A stretch of DNA of 64,000 nt from Hyphomicrobiales bacterium (GCA_900470965.1 UCCS01000090.1:1-64000), one strand, 5' to 3'; shown: positions 1 to 7,740, numbered from the stretch's first letter. The notes: generated from the letters alone by a model not told the origin. A program made the numbers and translations.

Positions 1-488
1 CGGGGAGCGGGAGCCGGCTCGACCGGGCGGGGGTTGGGCGCTGCGTGCGGCGCGTCATAAGCTGACTGCGGCTCGAATTGCGGCTGCGGTTCGCGGAACA
101 CCTGGGGCATATCACGCGGCATGTCACGGAGAGCCTGGCCGGCCTGAACGGCACTACGCTCTGAAGCAGCACGGACGCGGGCTGCGACGTCGGCAAGTGA
201 CATGGCGCGGGCCGGCATTTCCGGCTCAGGCGCAATACCGGCAGAATTTGCAGCGACGAAACGCGGATCGGGACGCAGCGCAGACGGCTCCGGGAACTCG
301 ACGCCGGCATAGGTATCGTCAACCGTCAGATGGATTTCGGAGTCGTTGTCCTCTTCCGCACCGTAAACGGGAGGAAGCGAAGCGGAAATCGCCTTTCCGG
401 CGCCTGGCTCATTGCTTTCGATGATCTGGCGAATGGAGGCCAGGATCTCTTCCATGGACGGTTCACGCACTACACCTGGCTGAGCCAT
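1..488 (-). CDS. popZ: PopZ / DUF2497 family polar organizing protein (C-terminus outside window)
   Basis: The reading frame starts at the ATG complementary to 486-488 and stays open to the window edge, giving 162 codons. The N-terminus carries the family signature PSMEEILASIRQIIES, followed by a long Pro/Ala/Glu-rich disordered stretch. PopZ-type proteins build the polar scaffold that anchors ParB/parS and cell-cycle regulators in alphaproteobacteria. The oligomerising C-terminal helices would lie beyond position 1. The gene reads leftward, away from the pcm-like gene. A weaker alternative is another DUF2497 protein of unknown role. Confidence 0.85.
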   Translation of the reverse strand, partial: MAQPGVVREPSMEEILASIRQIIESNEPGAGKAISASLPPVYGAEEDNDSEIHLTVDDTYAGVEFPEPSALRPDPRFVAANSAGIAPEPEMPARAMSLADVAARVRAASERSAVQAGQALRDMPRDMPQVFREPQPQFEPQSAYDAPHAAPNPRPVEPAPAP

Positions 489-673
489 ATCTATCCCCGT
501 TATCCCTTAACAACGACCGGATGGCGTGGAGCATGCACCCGAATCACCATGACCTTAGAATACCCCAAAGGGGAAAAAAATCAGCGCGAATCAAACAAAT
601 GCAGCCATGCACAGTTTTGTTACCCAAGTGTAAGCGAAGTCTGTGAAGGCTTTTAAGACAGCCGAAACGAAAA

Positions 674-692
674 CGGGCGCCCATGGCGCCCG
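674..692 (-). terminator. Rho-independent terminator of the pcm-like gene
   Basis: An 8-bp GC stem (cgggcgcc/ggcgcccg) with a 3-base loop is followed, on the minus strand, by TTTTCGTTT. It lies about 30 bp past the stop of the pcm-like gene and about 185 bp before popZ, so the two are probably separate transcripts. Confidence 0.8.
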
Positions 693-720
693 CTCAAAAA
701 AAATCGGCGGTAGAAACGCC

Positions 721-1383
721 TTAAAATACGAATTCATGAGCCTTGGCGAAACCGGGCAACGGCTTGACCGAAGCATTGAAGAAGACGTTCTCGGAAACAG
801 CGCCGCGCTCGCTGACGAAGACCTTCGCGCGCGCAGCATTGCCATACCCCTGCACGACAACGAGACGGCCGCCATCCTGCAGCTGGCCGAGAAGTGCCGC
901 GGGAACTTCTTCAACCGAACCGTTGATGAAGATCAGATCGTAAGGAGCGCCGGCGGCATTGCCCTTCTCAAGCGGGCCAGTCGCCACCTGCACATTTGCA
1001 TAGCCGGCGAGATTCGCTTTGGCTTCAGCCGCAAGGGTCTCGTCCGATTCGAGCGCCACAACGGAGCCCGCGATCAGCGACAGCAGCGCGGAGGCGTACC
1101 CCGTGCCGGCGCCGACTTCGAGAATGGCATCATCCTTGGTGATGGCTGCGAGTTGCAGCAGCTTGGCGAGCGGCGACGCCTCCATGAGGAAACGGCCCGG
1201 ATTGCCAGCGGTTGCCGGAGCAATTTCGATATCATTGTCAATATAAGCCAGCACCTTCGCCTTCTCCGGCACGAACGCCTCGCGCGGAACGGTGAGGAAG
1301 GCCATCAGCACCGAATGCGAGGTAACGTCCGTGGTGCGGACCTGGTTGTCGACCATCTTTACGCGTGCTGCTTCGAAATCCAT
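721..1383 (-). CDS. pcm: Protein-L-isoaspartate O-methyltransferase family protein
   Basis: 220 aa. The SAM-binding motif I is visible as EVGAGTGYAS near residues 89-99, and the N-terminal MVDNQVRTTDV is typical of the rhizobial Pcm-like group. Family members methylate L-isoaspartyl residues to start repair of aged proteins, though many short alphaproteobacterial copies are not biochemically proven. The second of two adjacent ATGs (1383) is chosen because GAGAGG sits 5 nt upstream of it. The gene ends just before a strong terminator. In related genomes a tolC gene usually sits between this gene and popZ; it is absent here. Confidence 0.88.
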   Translation of the reverse strand: MDFEAARVKMVDNQVRTTDVTSHSVLMAFLTVPREAFVPEKAKVLAYIDNDIEIAPATAGNPGRFLMEASPLAKLLQLAAITKDDAILEVGAGTGYASALLSLIAGSVVALESDETLAAEAKANLAGYANVQVATGPLEKGNAAGAPYDLIFINGSVEEVPAALLGQLQDGGRLVVVQGYGNAARAKVFVSERGAVSENVFFNASVKPLPGFAKAHEFVF

Positions 1384-1593
1384 CATATCCTCTCGCCGAT
1401 GAAAGCGGTTCTGTCTTCCGTCTCTTAATCTCCGGCACGAATGCTTTCAAGGCTTGCCGGAGACCCGTTTGAAGAATCCCGCAAACCCCTCCCCGCATGC
1501 AACAGGCGAAAAACGATAGCTGCAACTTCTGCGTGGAGCAAATTGCGATTTCATGATACTGTTCTAACCGGAGGAAATGAGGAGGAGCAGGCC

Positions 1594-1695
1594 ATGTCTG
1601 CCATTCTGGAATATTTTACGCTGTTCGACCTTTTTATCGGCGCAGCGCTCGTCGGCATATTCTGCTGCGGGCTCTTGGACCGTGAGACGAACTGA
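1594..1695 (+). CDS. Small single-pass membrane peptide (33 aa)
   Basis: A 34-codon frame beginning MSAILEYFTLF. A GAGGAGGAG ribosome-binding site ends a few bases before the ATG. Residues about 8-27 form one hydrophobic segment (FDLFIGAALVGIFCCG), followed by a short charged tail LLDRETN. I do not recognise a family. The strong ribosome-binding site and clean hydrophobic pattern argue for a real small protein; length alone cannot prove it. Confidence 0.5.
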   Translation: MSAILEYFTLFDLFIGAALVGIFCCGLLDRETN

Positions 1696-1858
1696 ACAGA
1701 TCGTACTCTCCCAGTAAAAGTTTCCTGGCCGCTTGCTCGGCGCGCCGGAGAACTAGATTTCGGCGTCCAGTCGGATCAAGCCGGCACAGTCGATTGCGCC
1801 ATTAACTCTATATCAACCATATTGTTGCGCCAACCGCGGCTTTCGCTAGTTTGGCCGC

Positions 1859-2149
1859 ATGCAAACATTCGCCATTCAATCGCCAGATATCGAAGCGCTT
1901 CACTACAATCCGGAAGCGCGGCTGCTGCTTGTGAAGTTCAAAAGCGGCGCCATCTGCAATTTCACACGTATCTCGGCGCAGGCATTGCAACGACTGCTCG
2001 GCCCAGATGTGCAGATAGAGAACCCAACGGCAGAGGACGATGCCGACTATCTGGCGAGCCTGCGCAGCGGCGGATTGCGGGCGCTTTATTTCCTCACCGG
2101 CATCAAGCCAGCCCAATTCGATTTCGCCCAGGCTCCCGGCATCTGGTGA
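1859..2149 (+). CDS. KTSC-like small protein
   Basis: 96 aa. The pattern IEALHYNPEARLLLVKFKSG resembles the start of the KTSC fold (Tyr, then a hydrophobic strand, then Phe-x-x-Gly). The second half is less like the family. Function unknown. It sits 70 bp from the 3' end of tRNA-Cys. A clearer KTSC protein lies just beyond the right prophage end (56731-57120), so before integration the two related genes would have faced each other across the tRNA. Confidence 0.65.
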   Translation: MQTFAIQSPDIEALHYNPEARLLLVKFKSGAICNFTRISAQALQRLLGPDVQIENPTAEDDADYLASLRSGGLRALYFLTGIKPAQFDFAQAPGIW

Positions 2150-2219
2150 TGCGAGACTGCCGGATCGATACCGCGCCTCATTTATGAGGCGGATCAGATT
2201 TTTTTGTCGGTGGAAATTT

Positions 2220-2293
2220 TGGAGGCCTCGCCCGGAATTGAACCGGGGTACAAGGATTTGCAGTCCTCTGCGTCACCACTCCGCCACGAGGCC
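2220..2293 (-). tRNA. tRNA-Cys(GCA), prophage attachment site
   Basis: 74 nt including encoded CCA (2222-2220). The acceptor stem GGCCTCG/CGAGGCC is fully paired, the anticodon loop reads CTGCAAA (GCA, Cys), and the T arm contains GGTTCAATTCC. The gene is a hybrid: bases 2220-2253 are unique, while 2254-2293 belong to the 44-bp repeat shared with the other prophage end. The tRNA is therefore intact after integration, but everything upstream of it is now phage DNA. Confidence 0.97.
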
Positions 2294-2297
2294 TCAC
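2254..2297. repeat. attL core (44-bp direct repeat, copy 1)
   Basis: Perfect 44-bp match to 56231-56274. It covers the anticodon loop through the 5' end of tRNA-Cys plus 4 bp of upstream flank, so crossover occurs in the 5' half of the tRNA. Confidence 0.95.
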
Positions 2298-2335
2298 CTC
2301 TGACCGATATGTCGAAATATCGTGTGGTGGCGCGG

Positions 2336-2363
2336 ATTTAGAATGATCCTAACCGAAGTGCAA
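2336..2363 (-). promoter_or_regulatory. Phage-borne promoter now driving tRNA-Cys
   Basis: On the minus strand, -35 TTGCAC (2363-2358), 16-bp spacer, -10 CTAAAT (2341-2336), about 40 bp upstream of the tRNA. The 32-bp stretch matches the displaced host promoter at 56301-56332 at 25 positions, including an identical 12-base run across the -10 region. Promoter strength is inferred, not measured. Confidence 0.7.
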
Positions 2364-2370
2364 GAGGGTT

Positions 2371-2403
2371 CATTCTGAATTCGGTCCTTTTTTCATTCTG
2401 AAT
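2371..2403. other. Candidate integrase arm-type sites, left arm
   Basis: Two direct copies of cattctgaat (2371-2380 and 2394-2403), 13 bp apart. A near match, cattctgaacagccg, lies at 56119-56133 and an inverted ttctgaat lies at 56195-56202, i.e. on the other side of attP. Spaced repeats on both arms are what a lambda-type integrase would bind. The rest of 2404-2693 shows no convincing gene. Confidence 0.4.
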
Positions 2404-2693
2404 AGCCGTTTGCTGAATGTTCCGGAAACGCCCTATCGGCGCGCCGACACCATAAGGTTTATCGTCCGGGAGCGGCTGATGAGGAACACCTATCTACCGG
2501 TGCATGACTTCGGCGAAGATGGCGACGTTGACGAGAGTGCTTAAGTAGCGGCAACATCAAATGGCAATAGAAATCCTTTTGGATGGTTGCTTTGGCGCGA
2601 TTGTAAGCGCATACTAATTTAATGGTGTAGCATATCCCGGCTTTGCACCTGAGGGCCTTACTATTTGTCTCCCGCCGCAACGGAGGAGACCCG

Positions 2694-3404
2694 ATGTCCC
2701 ATCCCAAATTAATGCAGTTCCGTAACAAACTTCTTCAATCGCTCTCATCTGACGATTTGGGGAGGCTTGACCTTCATCTCGATCCTGTCGCCTTGAACGT
2801 TAAGGACGTTCTTGTGGAGCAGGAAAAGCCCATTGAGCATGTCTACTTCGTAGAAGAGGGCATTGCGTCGGTGGTGATCTTATCTCCATCTGGTCGAACC
2901 ATTGAAGTCTCGAATGTCGGGCGGGAGGGCATGACTGGCATCGCTATCCTTTTCGACCTCGACCGAACGCCTTTGCGAACTTTTGTGCAGGTGAAAGGTT
3001 CGGCTTTTCGTATTCCGGTACCAGCTTTGCTGGAGGCGGTAGAAGACAGCCCGGCGCTGCGAAAAAGGCTCCTGCGATACGCCCACACGGTCACGATCCA
3101 GACTGCCGAAACGGCCCTGTCCCTCGGCCATTACACAGTAAATCAGCGCCTCGCGCGCTGGATCTTGATGGGCCATGACCGCGCCGACGGTAACGACGTC
3201 CCGCTGACACACGAATTCCTCGCGCTGATGCTGGGGGTGAGGCGACCTGGTGTTTCCGTCGCCCTGGCAATCCTGGAGGGCGAAGGCATGATAAAAGCGC
3301 TCAGGGCACAAATCGTGGTGCGTGATCGCGCCAAGCTTATTGAGATGGCCGGCGGCAGTTACGGCCGGTCTGAAGCTGAATATGCCAGGGTGCTCGCGGC
3401 CTAA
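2694..3404 (+). CDS. Crp/Fnr-family transcriptional regulator
   Basis: 236 aa. Residues about 10-120 form a cyclic-nucleotide-binding-like beta-roll (VEQEKPIEHVYFVEEGIASV). Residues about 145-215 hold a winged helix with the recognition segment LALMLGVRRPGVSVAL. No FNR-type cysteine cluster is visible, so oxygen sensing by Fe-S is unlikely. The ATG at 2694 is preceded by GGAGGA at optimal spacing. It stands alone at the left prophage end. Proteins of this type are numerous in rhizobial chromosomes and plasmids, so it is probably cargo rather than a phage switch. Confidence 0.85.
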   Translation: MSHPKLMQFRNKLLQSLSSDDLGRLDLHLDPVALNVKDVLVEQEKPIEHVYFVEEGIASVVILSPSGRTIEVSNVGREGMTGIAILFDLDRTPLRTFVQVKGSAFRIPVPALLEAVEDSPALRKRLLRYAHTVTIQTAETALSLGHYTVNQRLARWILMGHDRADGNDVPLTHEFLALMLGVRRPGVSVALAILEGEGMIKALRAQIVVRDRAKLIEMAGGSYGRSEAEYARVLAA

Positions 3405-3410
3405 CCGTCC

Positions 3411-3659
3411 TTACTCGGTCTTGGAGATAGCTTCGCGGAACGGCAAGACCGAGACGATGTCGCCGGCCTCATTGCAAATTTCAATTGAGCGGCTAGAAAC
3501 GTCCCGGCCGTCGCGGATTGCATCGCTCATTTGTTCGCGGGCGTCTAAAATTGCCTCAGCGCGAGCTTCTTCCAGAGAGGCGAGTTCGGTTCCGTCAAGA
3601 TCAGTCACAGGCCCGGAAGCCGTAATGACGTTGAAGAAGAAGCGGGTGACGGTGCTCAT
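3411..3659 (-). CDS. DUF6894 family small protein
   Basis: 82 aa beginning MSTVTRFFFNVITASGPV. It follows the DUF6894 layout: N-terminal strand with aromatic residues, Asp-rich 'D-x-D-G-x-E-L' turn, then an Ala/Glu-rich helix (EEARAEAILDAREQM) and a C-terminal strand with DxxxxVxxLPF. Function unknown; such proteins are abundant and multicopy in rhizobia. It overlaps the upstream gene 3656-4075 by 4 bp (ATGA), so the two are one transcript. A third copy is at 7028-7264. Confidence 0.75.
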   Translation of the reverse strand: MSTVTRFFFNVITASGPVTDLDGTELASLEEARAEAILDAREQMSDAIRDGRDVSSRSIEICNEAGDIVSVLPFREAISKTE

Positions 3660-4075
3660 CCAGGTAAGGTAGGCCTTGTTGACAAGCTTTCACCGTCCCA
3701 AACCGTACGAAGTTGGGCTTTCATTCCACCTAAACCGCCGCGCGATCCAGCCTCTCCCGCAGCCCCTGTAGGACGCACACCGCAGCTTTTCGTCATCTCA
3801 GCGTCGGCTGCACCAGACGACATTCCTTCAGGCGCCGGTGGCTGAATGAAATCCAATGTCATCCGAATCGACATCACCGCGACTGGCTGCCGGTCAGGTC
3901 CCTCGATCGCGACTGATTTCTCCGCCTCGGGGGAGTTGGGGATACCTTCCAGCACCATATCCGAAAGTACTTGGTGGGCATAATTGAGCGCTGCTGCTAG
4001 ATCGGGGAACTCGAGACCGTTGTCGACATGAAACTCGCCGTCGTCATCTCTTATCGAGAAAAAGAATGTTGTCAC
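3656..4075 (-). CDS. DUF6894-like protein with disordered C-terminal extension
   Basis: 139 aa. The first 75 residues (MTTFFFSIRDDDGEFHVDN, then LAAALNYAHQVLSD) fit the DUF6894 fold. The last 55 are Gly/Ala/Pro-rich and look disordered. It is translationally coupled to 3411-3659 through an ATGA overlap, giving a tandem pair of related genes. No function known. Confidence 0.65.
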   Translation of the reverse strand: MTTFFFSIRDDDGEFHVDNGLEFPDLAAALNYAHQVLSDMVLEGIPNSPEAEKSVAIEGPDRQPVAVMSIRMTLDFIQPPAPEGMSSGAADAEMTKSCGVRPTGAAGEAGSRGGLGGMKAQLRTVWDGESLSTRPTLPG

Positions 4076-4340
4076 AGGTTACTCCGTCGACCCTACTCTC
4101 GTCCGACAACGTCAAAATTGACAAAAGGTTTGCGGGTCCGGAGTTATATTTAGACGGGTGAGGATCCGCGCGCATGGCAGTTGCGCGCGGCATCATTGTG
4201 CCGGGAGGGCCGACCACGAATGATTCCTTTTCCTTGCGGATGAGCGGGATGAGCATATACTGCATGGCATCGGTCCCACGACTTCCGGCTGCGACCGCTT
4301 GAGAGATACTTGTGCTCCCGCCCAACTGGAGAGCACGGAC

Positions 4341-4568
4341 ATGTATACGCAGTATCTCCTTACCCTTGATGATGACAGCATCGATTTGGTCACCAACGTA
4401 GTTCGAGATTGGTGCAAGGTTCACCACGTCCCCCTGGAGTGCGAACTGGGCGGGGAGGCGATGCGTTTCGCGGTCGGCAGGGTTCTTGCCGGCGAGAAGT
4501 CACCGATTGCCCTCACGGAAGCAATGAAAACCCATCTTGGTATTCAGAATTTCAAACTGTCGGGCTGA
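4341..4568 (+). CDS. Conserved hypothetical protein (75 aa)
   Basis: Starts at the ATG at 4341, with GGAGAG 9 nt upstream; a longer start at 4299 has no ribosome-binding site. The protein (MYTQYLLTLDDDSIDLVTN...) is acidic at the N-terminus, predicted alpha/beta, with no signal peptide or membrane segment. I do not recognise a domain. It lies between the DUF6894 pair and the DNA ligase, reading the other way. Confidence 0.6.
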   Translation: MYTQYLLTLDDDSIDLVTNVVRDWCKVHHVPLECELGGEAMRFAVGRVLAGEKSPIALTEAMKTHLGIQNFKLSG

Positions 4569-4594
4569 CAGATGGCGCACGACCCAACCTTTGT

Positions 4595-5638
4595 CTATTC
4601 CGCGTCATAAACCGCCGCGTTGTCCTGCGCTTCCCGTAGCCCCTTATAGGAGGCGTGGCGCAGTTTCCCGTCATGCGTCCAGGCTCGGTATTCGATTTCT
4701 GCTATCAGCGTCGGCTGGAGCCATGTCAGGTCTTTGCGGCGGCCATCGTAAGCGACAGGAGGCTTCTTCACCGTTAGCTTATCCATCATGCCGCGAAGCT
4801 CCCAAGCCTCACTGTCTTTGATGCCCGTCCCAACTGAGCCGACATAGACCAGGTCGTCGCCTTTAAAAGCTGCGAGCAGCAATGAGCCGATCTGTCCGCG
4901 CGCTACACTCGATCGCTCCCAACCGACGACAAAGAAGCTGTCGCTCTGGATGCACTTGATCTTCAGCCAGTCGCCAAGCCGGCCAGAGCGATAGAGGCTG
5001 TTGCGGTCCTTCGCGATGATCCCCTCAAGCCCGTGTTCGCATGCGGACTTCAGGAGCTGCTCACCGTCCGCGTCCACCTCTTCCGACAGACGGATCGCGC
5101 TCTCCCGCCCCGGTGCGATCAGCCCTTCGAGCAGATGCCGGCGTGTCGAGAGCTCTGTGTTCGTCAGATCGTGGCCGTCGAAATACAGTAGATCGAAGGC
5201 CATCAGCACGGATGCGCCGGAGTTCAGCTTCCCACCGCGGCCGCCGAGCGACTGCTGCAGCTGGCCGAAATCCGATCGCCCTTTCTCATCGAGAACCACA
5301 GCTTCGCCATCGAGGATTGCTGTTGCCGCGCCGAGCTGCGCTGCCTCCGCCGCGATCGCCGGGAAGCGGTGCGTCCAGTCATGGCCGCCGCGCGTCAGGA
5401 TGCGAACGCCCTTCGGCTCGACATGCACCGCGATCCGGTAACCGTCCCACTTCACCTCAAAGGCCCACTGTGGCCCTTTCGGTGGTTTTGCCTTCAGAAG
5501 GGCAAGGCACGGATCTATCCGCGCCGGCATTGGATCGAGGGGAAGATTTGGCTGCGAAGGATCTCGCGGCTTGCGCGCTCGGGAGCGGAGCGGCTTGTCA
5601 ACCTGGAGGAGCGGCTTTGACTTGGGAGGCTTGGTCAT
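4595..5638 (-). CDS. ATP-dependent DNA ligase (LigD-type, ligase domains only)
   Basis: 347 aa. All nucleotidyltransferase motifs are present: KWDG with the adenylated Lys63 (motif I), LDGE around 109-112 (III), EGIIAK about 205-210 (IV) and WLKIK 224-228 (V). An OB-fold follows, ending in the EIEYRAWTHDGKLRHASYKGLR segment typical of LigD/LigC enzymes. No polymerase/primase or 3'-phosphoesterase domain is fused. Such ligases seal double-strand breaks in Ku-dependent end joining, but no ku gene is in the window. It may act with host Ku or repair phage DNA. Start at 5638, divergent from the next gene. Confidence 0.92.
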   Translation of the reverse strand: MTKPPKSKPLLQVDKPLRSRARKPRDPSQPNLPLDPMPARIDPCLALLKAKPPKGPQWAFEVKWDGYRIAVHVEPKGVRILTRGGHDWTHRFPAIAAEAAQLGAATAILDGEAVVLDEKGRSDFGQLQQSLGGRGGKLNSGASVLMAFDLLYFDGHDLTNTELSTRRHLLEGLIAPGRESAIRLSEEVDADGEQLLKSACEHGLEGIIAKDRNSLYRSGRLGDWLKIKCIQSDSFFVVGWERSSVARGQIGSLLLAAFKGDDLVYVGSVGTGIKDSEAWELRGMMDKLTVKKPPVAYDGRRKDLTWLQPTLIAEIEYRAWTHDGKLRHASYKGLREAQDNAAVYDAE

Positions 5639-5711
5639 GAGACCACTCCATCAGCAAATGCTTAAAATGCCGTCTATTGACAGATCCGGCAAGCGGGACA
5701 AGTTTCCGGTT

Positions 5712-5951
5712 ATGAGCAAGATCCCGCCGCCTAAGGTCCCCGAGAAACATCCGGATCGTTTTTTGAACTGCCAGGATGCGATGCATGTAGGCTTTCAAGA
5801 TCTGGTGGACAGCGCAGTTAAGGCGGGCTGGAGGCCAGAGGAGATCTTGGTTTCGCTTATCGAACTTGCGGATAATCAGGCGCTGATGATGGAAGCCAAT
5901 GCCGAGGTCGAGGCGGCTCTAAAAATCCTGAAGCGGAAGGGTCTGTTCTAG
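5712..5951 (+). CDS. Conserved hypothetical protein (79 aa)
   Basis: Reads MSKIPPPKVPEKHPDRFLNC from 5712. In-frame upstream ATGs at 5637, 5658 and 5667 are possible; the one at 5637 has GGGAGG before it but overlaps the start of the divergent ligase gene. The C-terminal two thirds form amphipathic helices (PEEILVSLIELADNQALMM). No known domain is recognised. Rhizobial genomes often carry close relatives, as far as I recall. Confidence 0.65.
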   Translation: MSKIPPPKVPEKHPDRFLNCQDAMHVGFQDLVDSAVKAGWRPEEILVSLIELADNQALMMEANAEVEAALKILKRKGLF

Positions 5952-6015
5952 GAATCAGACTCCGCTTGACTCTCGAGATAATGAGAACATAATAAGAACA
6001 CCTTGCAAGGTAAGC

Positions 6016-6066
6016 GGGCCGCGCGGTGACCTCCTTGTTCCGACACCAACGAGCGCTGCGCGGCCC
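6016..6066. repeat. 9-bp inverted repeat between two small genes
   Basis: gggccgcgc (6016-6024) pairs perfectly with gcgcggccc (6058-6066) across a 33-base loop. It lies downstream of 5712-5951. No T-run follows directly, so a terminator role is uncertain. Confidence 0.4.
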
Positions 6067-6101
6067 TCAATCGTTTTCGCAACATCATCCCAAAGAAACA
6101 T

Positions 6102-6368
6102 ATGAGACGTTTTGACGAAATCCGCCTGCCAAACAAGCAGGTCGTACGGTGGCGCTTTGTCGATCGAGAAAACCGCTGGGAGATTGCGGCCTACCGCATT
6201 CCGTCAGGCAACGAGCTTCTGATGTCTGTAACTGGTGAGCCGATCCAGCGTTGGTCCGCCGGCGGCCCGAGCACCGATGAATTCAGCGAAGCTTTGGGTA
6301 TGGTAGTGATGAGCGCTTCGCTCAGGGTCCAGAGCGATCGGCTCAATGGCCGCCGGAACCTTCATTGA
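6102..6368 (+). CDS. Hypothetical protein (88 aa)
   Basis: MRRFDEIRLPNKQVVRWRFV start, mixed beta-strand/helix prediction, no signal peptide or membrane segment. It overlaps the next gene by 23 bp in another frame. First of three short rightward genes (6102-6856) that probably form a small accessory operon. Not recognised. Confidence 0.5.
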   Translation: MRRFDEIRLPNKQVVRWRFVDRENRWEIAAYRIPSGNELLMSVTGEPIQRWSAGGPSTDEFSEALGMVVMSASLRVQSDRLNGRRNLH

Positions 6369-6669
6369 AGGTGCCTACCAACCCCTCTACAAATGGCGCC
6401 GGACGCAGATCGACGACAACGATCCGCCGAGCGATGACGACTGGATGGGGTGGGATGGAGACGTACCACTCGGTCGGATCACAAAACAGTTGCACGGCCT
6501 GATGAAGGACCGCTGGATGTGGTCTGCCCATGGCCCTCTGACGAGGAGACGTCTATTGCCGCATCAGGGCTACGAAGCCAATGGCCGAGAGGCTATGCGG
6601 ATGGTGGAAGACTATTACCACCGGCTAATGCGATATAACGGAATGCGGGGAAGTCGTGATGAGCAATGA
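6346..6669 (+). CDS. Hypothetical protein (107 aa)
   Basis: Rich in Trp, Arg and Asp (YKWRRTQIDDNDPPSDDDWM), with a helical C-terminal half (GREAMRMVEDYYHRLMRY). The last codons overlap the next gene's start by 11 bp, supporting co-translation. No recognised family. Confidence 0.5.
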   Translation: MAAGTFIEGAYQPLYKWRRTQIDDNDPPSDDDWMGWDGDVPLGRITKQLHGLMKDRWMWSAHGPLTRRRLLPHQGYEANGREAMRMVEDYYHRLMRYNGMRGSRDEQ

Positions 6670-6856
6670 AGGGCACAGCAGCGCGCCAGGCGCTAACGTG
6701 ATTGTCGAGCACTATTGCGACCACGAAGGGTCGGACGGATCGAGGTGCCCGAAATGGGGATGCTACGGCTTCGAGGAGAGTCAGGCGATCACCCTCTGGT
6801 ACTGCCGGGAGCATCAGCCGTTAAATTACCGGGGCTGGCCACCGCATGGTCATTGA
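6659..6856 (+). CDS. Small Cys/His protein, possible zinc finger (65 aa)
   Basis: Contains HYCDHEGSDGSRCPKWGCYG followed by WYCREH, that is C-x8-C-x3-C...C-x2-H, a spacing compatible with one zinc site. ATG 6659 is preferred to GTG 6656. Third gene of the 6102-6856 group. No named family recognised; a DNA- or protein-binding zinc ribbon is a guess from the cysteines. Confidence 0.55.
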   Translation: MSNEGHSSAPGANVIVEHYCDHEGSDGSRCPKWGCYGFEESQAITLWYCREHQPLNYRGWPPHGH

Positions 6857-7027
6857 AATGGAACTTTCAGTCACGATCTGCGTTTCGCGCGTGGATCGCG
6901 CGGCGAACCTGTCTCTGTGATGATCCCTTCTAAGCCCAAGGGTTCGTTTGCGCGGTCCACCGCGGCCGGAACTTCTCGCCCCTTTTTTCCGTTACAGCAA
7001 CTCGGCACGCTTTTTGAAGGACTGAAC

Positions 7028-7264
7028 ATGCCGGTTTTTTATTTCCACGTGCGAAATGGCGAAACCATCGAGGAAGATCCCGAAGGGATTGAACTCCCTA
7101 CAATTGAGAAGGCGGAAGAGGAAGCTATTCTCGGAGCGAGGGAAATTCTGGCGGAAAGGCTGCTGACTGGCGATGTCATCGACGGCCAATCTTTCCTCAT
7201 CACTTCTGAAGATGGTCGCGTTGTTCGCGAGATCCCCTTCAAATCCGTGTTGAAGTTCGACTAG
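7028..7264 (+). CDS. DUF6894 family small protein
   Basis: 78 aa: MPVFYFHVRNGETIEEDPEG, then EKAEEEAILGAREILAERL and a C-terminal strand VREIPFKSVLKF. This is the cleanest DUF6894 copy of the three in the prophage left end. The ATG at 7028 is chosen because the family begins with MP-x-[FY]-x-F; the long upstream extension in the same frame has no family match. Function unknown. It converges with the DUF1515 gene. Confidence 0.78.
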   Translation: MPVFYFHVRNGETIEEDPEGIELPTIEKAEEEAILGAREILAERLLTGDVIDGQSFLITSEDGRVVREIPFKSVLKFD

Positions 7265-7332
7265 CGCCGATCGGATACTATTCGATCGCGCCTTACCTCG
7301 GCGCGCGCGGTAGTGCGTCATCCGGTGGTTGA

Positions 7333-7740
7333 TCAATTAATCTTCAGCCAATGGCGGATGGCAGAAACTGTACCGTCACCGATATAGGCGACGATACCGC
7401 CGATCGTCAGGCCGGCGAAGGCTATCAGCCCTGAGATCCCTACCCCGAGCGTCTTCATCCGTTTCCACTCCTCCAAGGCAGGCTGGACCGAGGCGTGGTT
7501 GCGGTCCACGGTTTCCTTAAGGGCTTTGATCTCCTCTCGGATCTGGGCGTCCACGCCGCCACTAATTGCGACCGTGGTGTCGAGGTGACCGATCTGCTTA
7601 GCCTGACTGTCTAACCGCGCATGAATGACGGCCCGGCTCTCATGAGCGTTGTGCTTCTCCTCTTGGAAATCCTCTCGTATACGCCTCACGCCCTCTTCGA
7701 CCCGCCCAAGCGCTCGAAGGATATCGTCATTGGAAGTCAT
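7333..7740 (-). CDS. DUF1515 family coiled-coil membrane protein
   Basis: 135 aa. Residues about 1-95 are highly charged and helical (LGRVEEGVRRIREDFQEEK), likely a coiled coil. Residues about 100-122 form one membrane segment (LGVGISGLIAFAGLTIGGIV). DUF1515 proteins are rhizobial and often phage-borne. Position next to a lipoprotein, a small membrane protein and the endolysin suggests a lysis role (holin- or spanin-like), which is inference. Start at 7740 (MTSNDDIL). Confidence 0.75.
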   Translation of the reverse strand: MTSNDDILRALGRVEEGVRRIREDFQEEKHNAHESRAVIHARLDSQAKQIGHLDTTVAISGGVDAQIREEIKALKETVDRNHASVQPALEEWKRMKTLGVGISGLIAFAGLTIGGIVAYIGDGTVSAIRHWLKIN

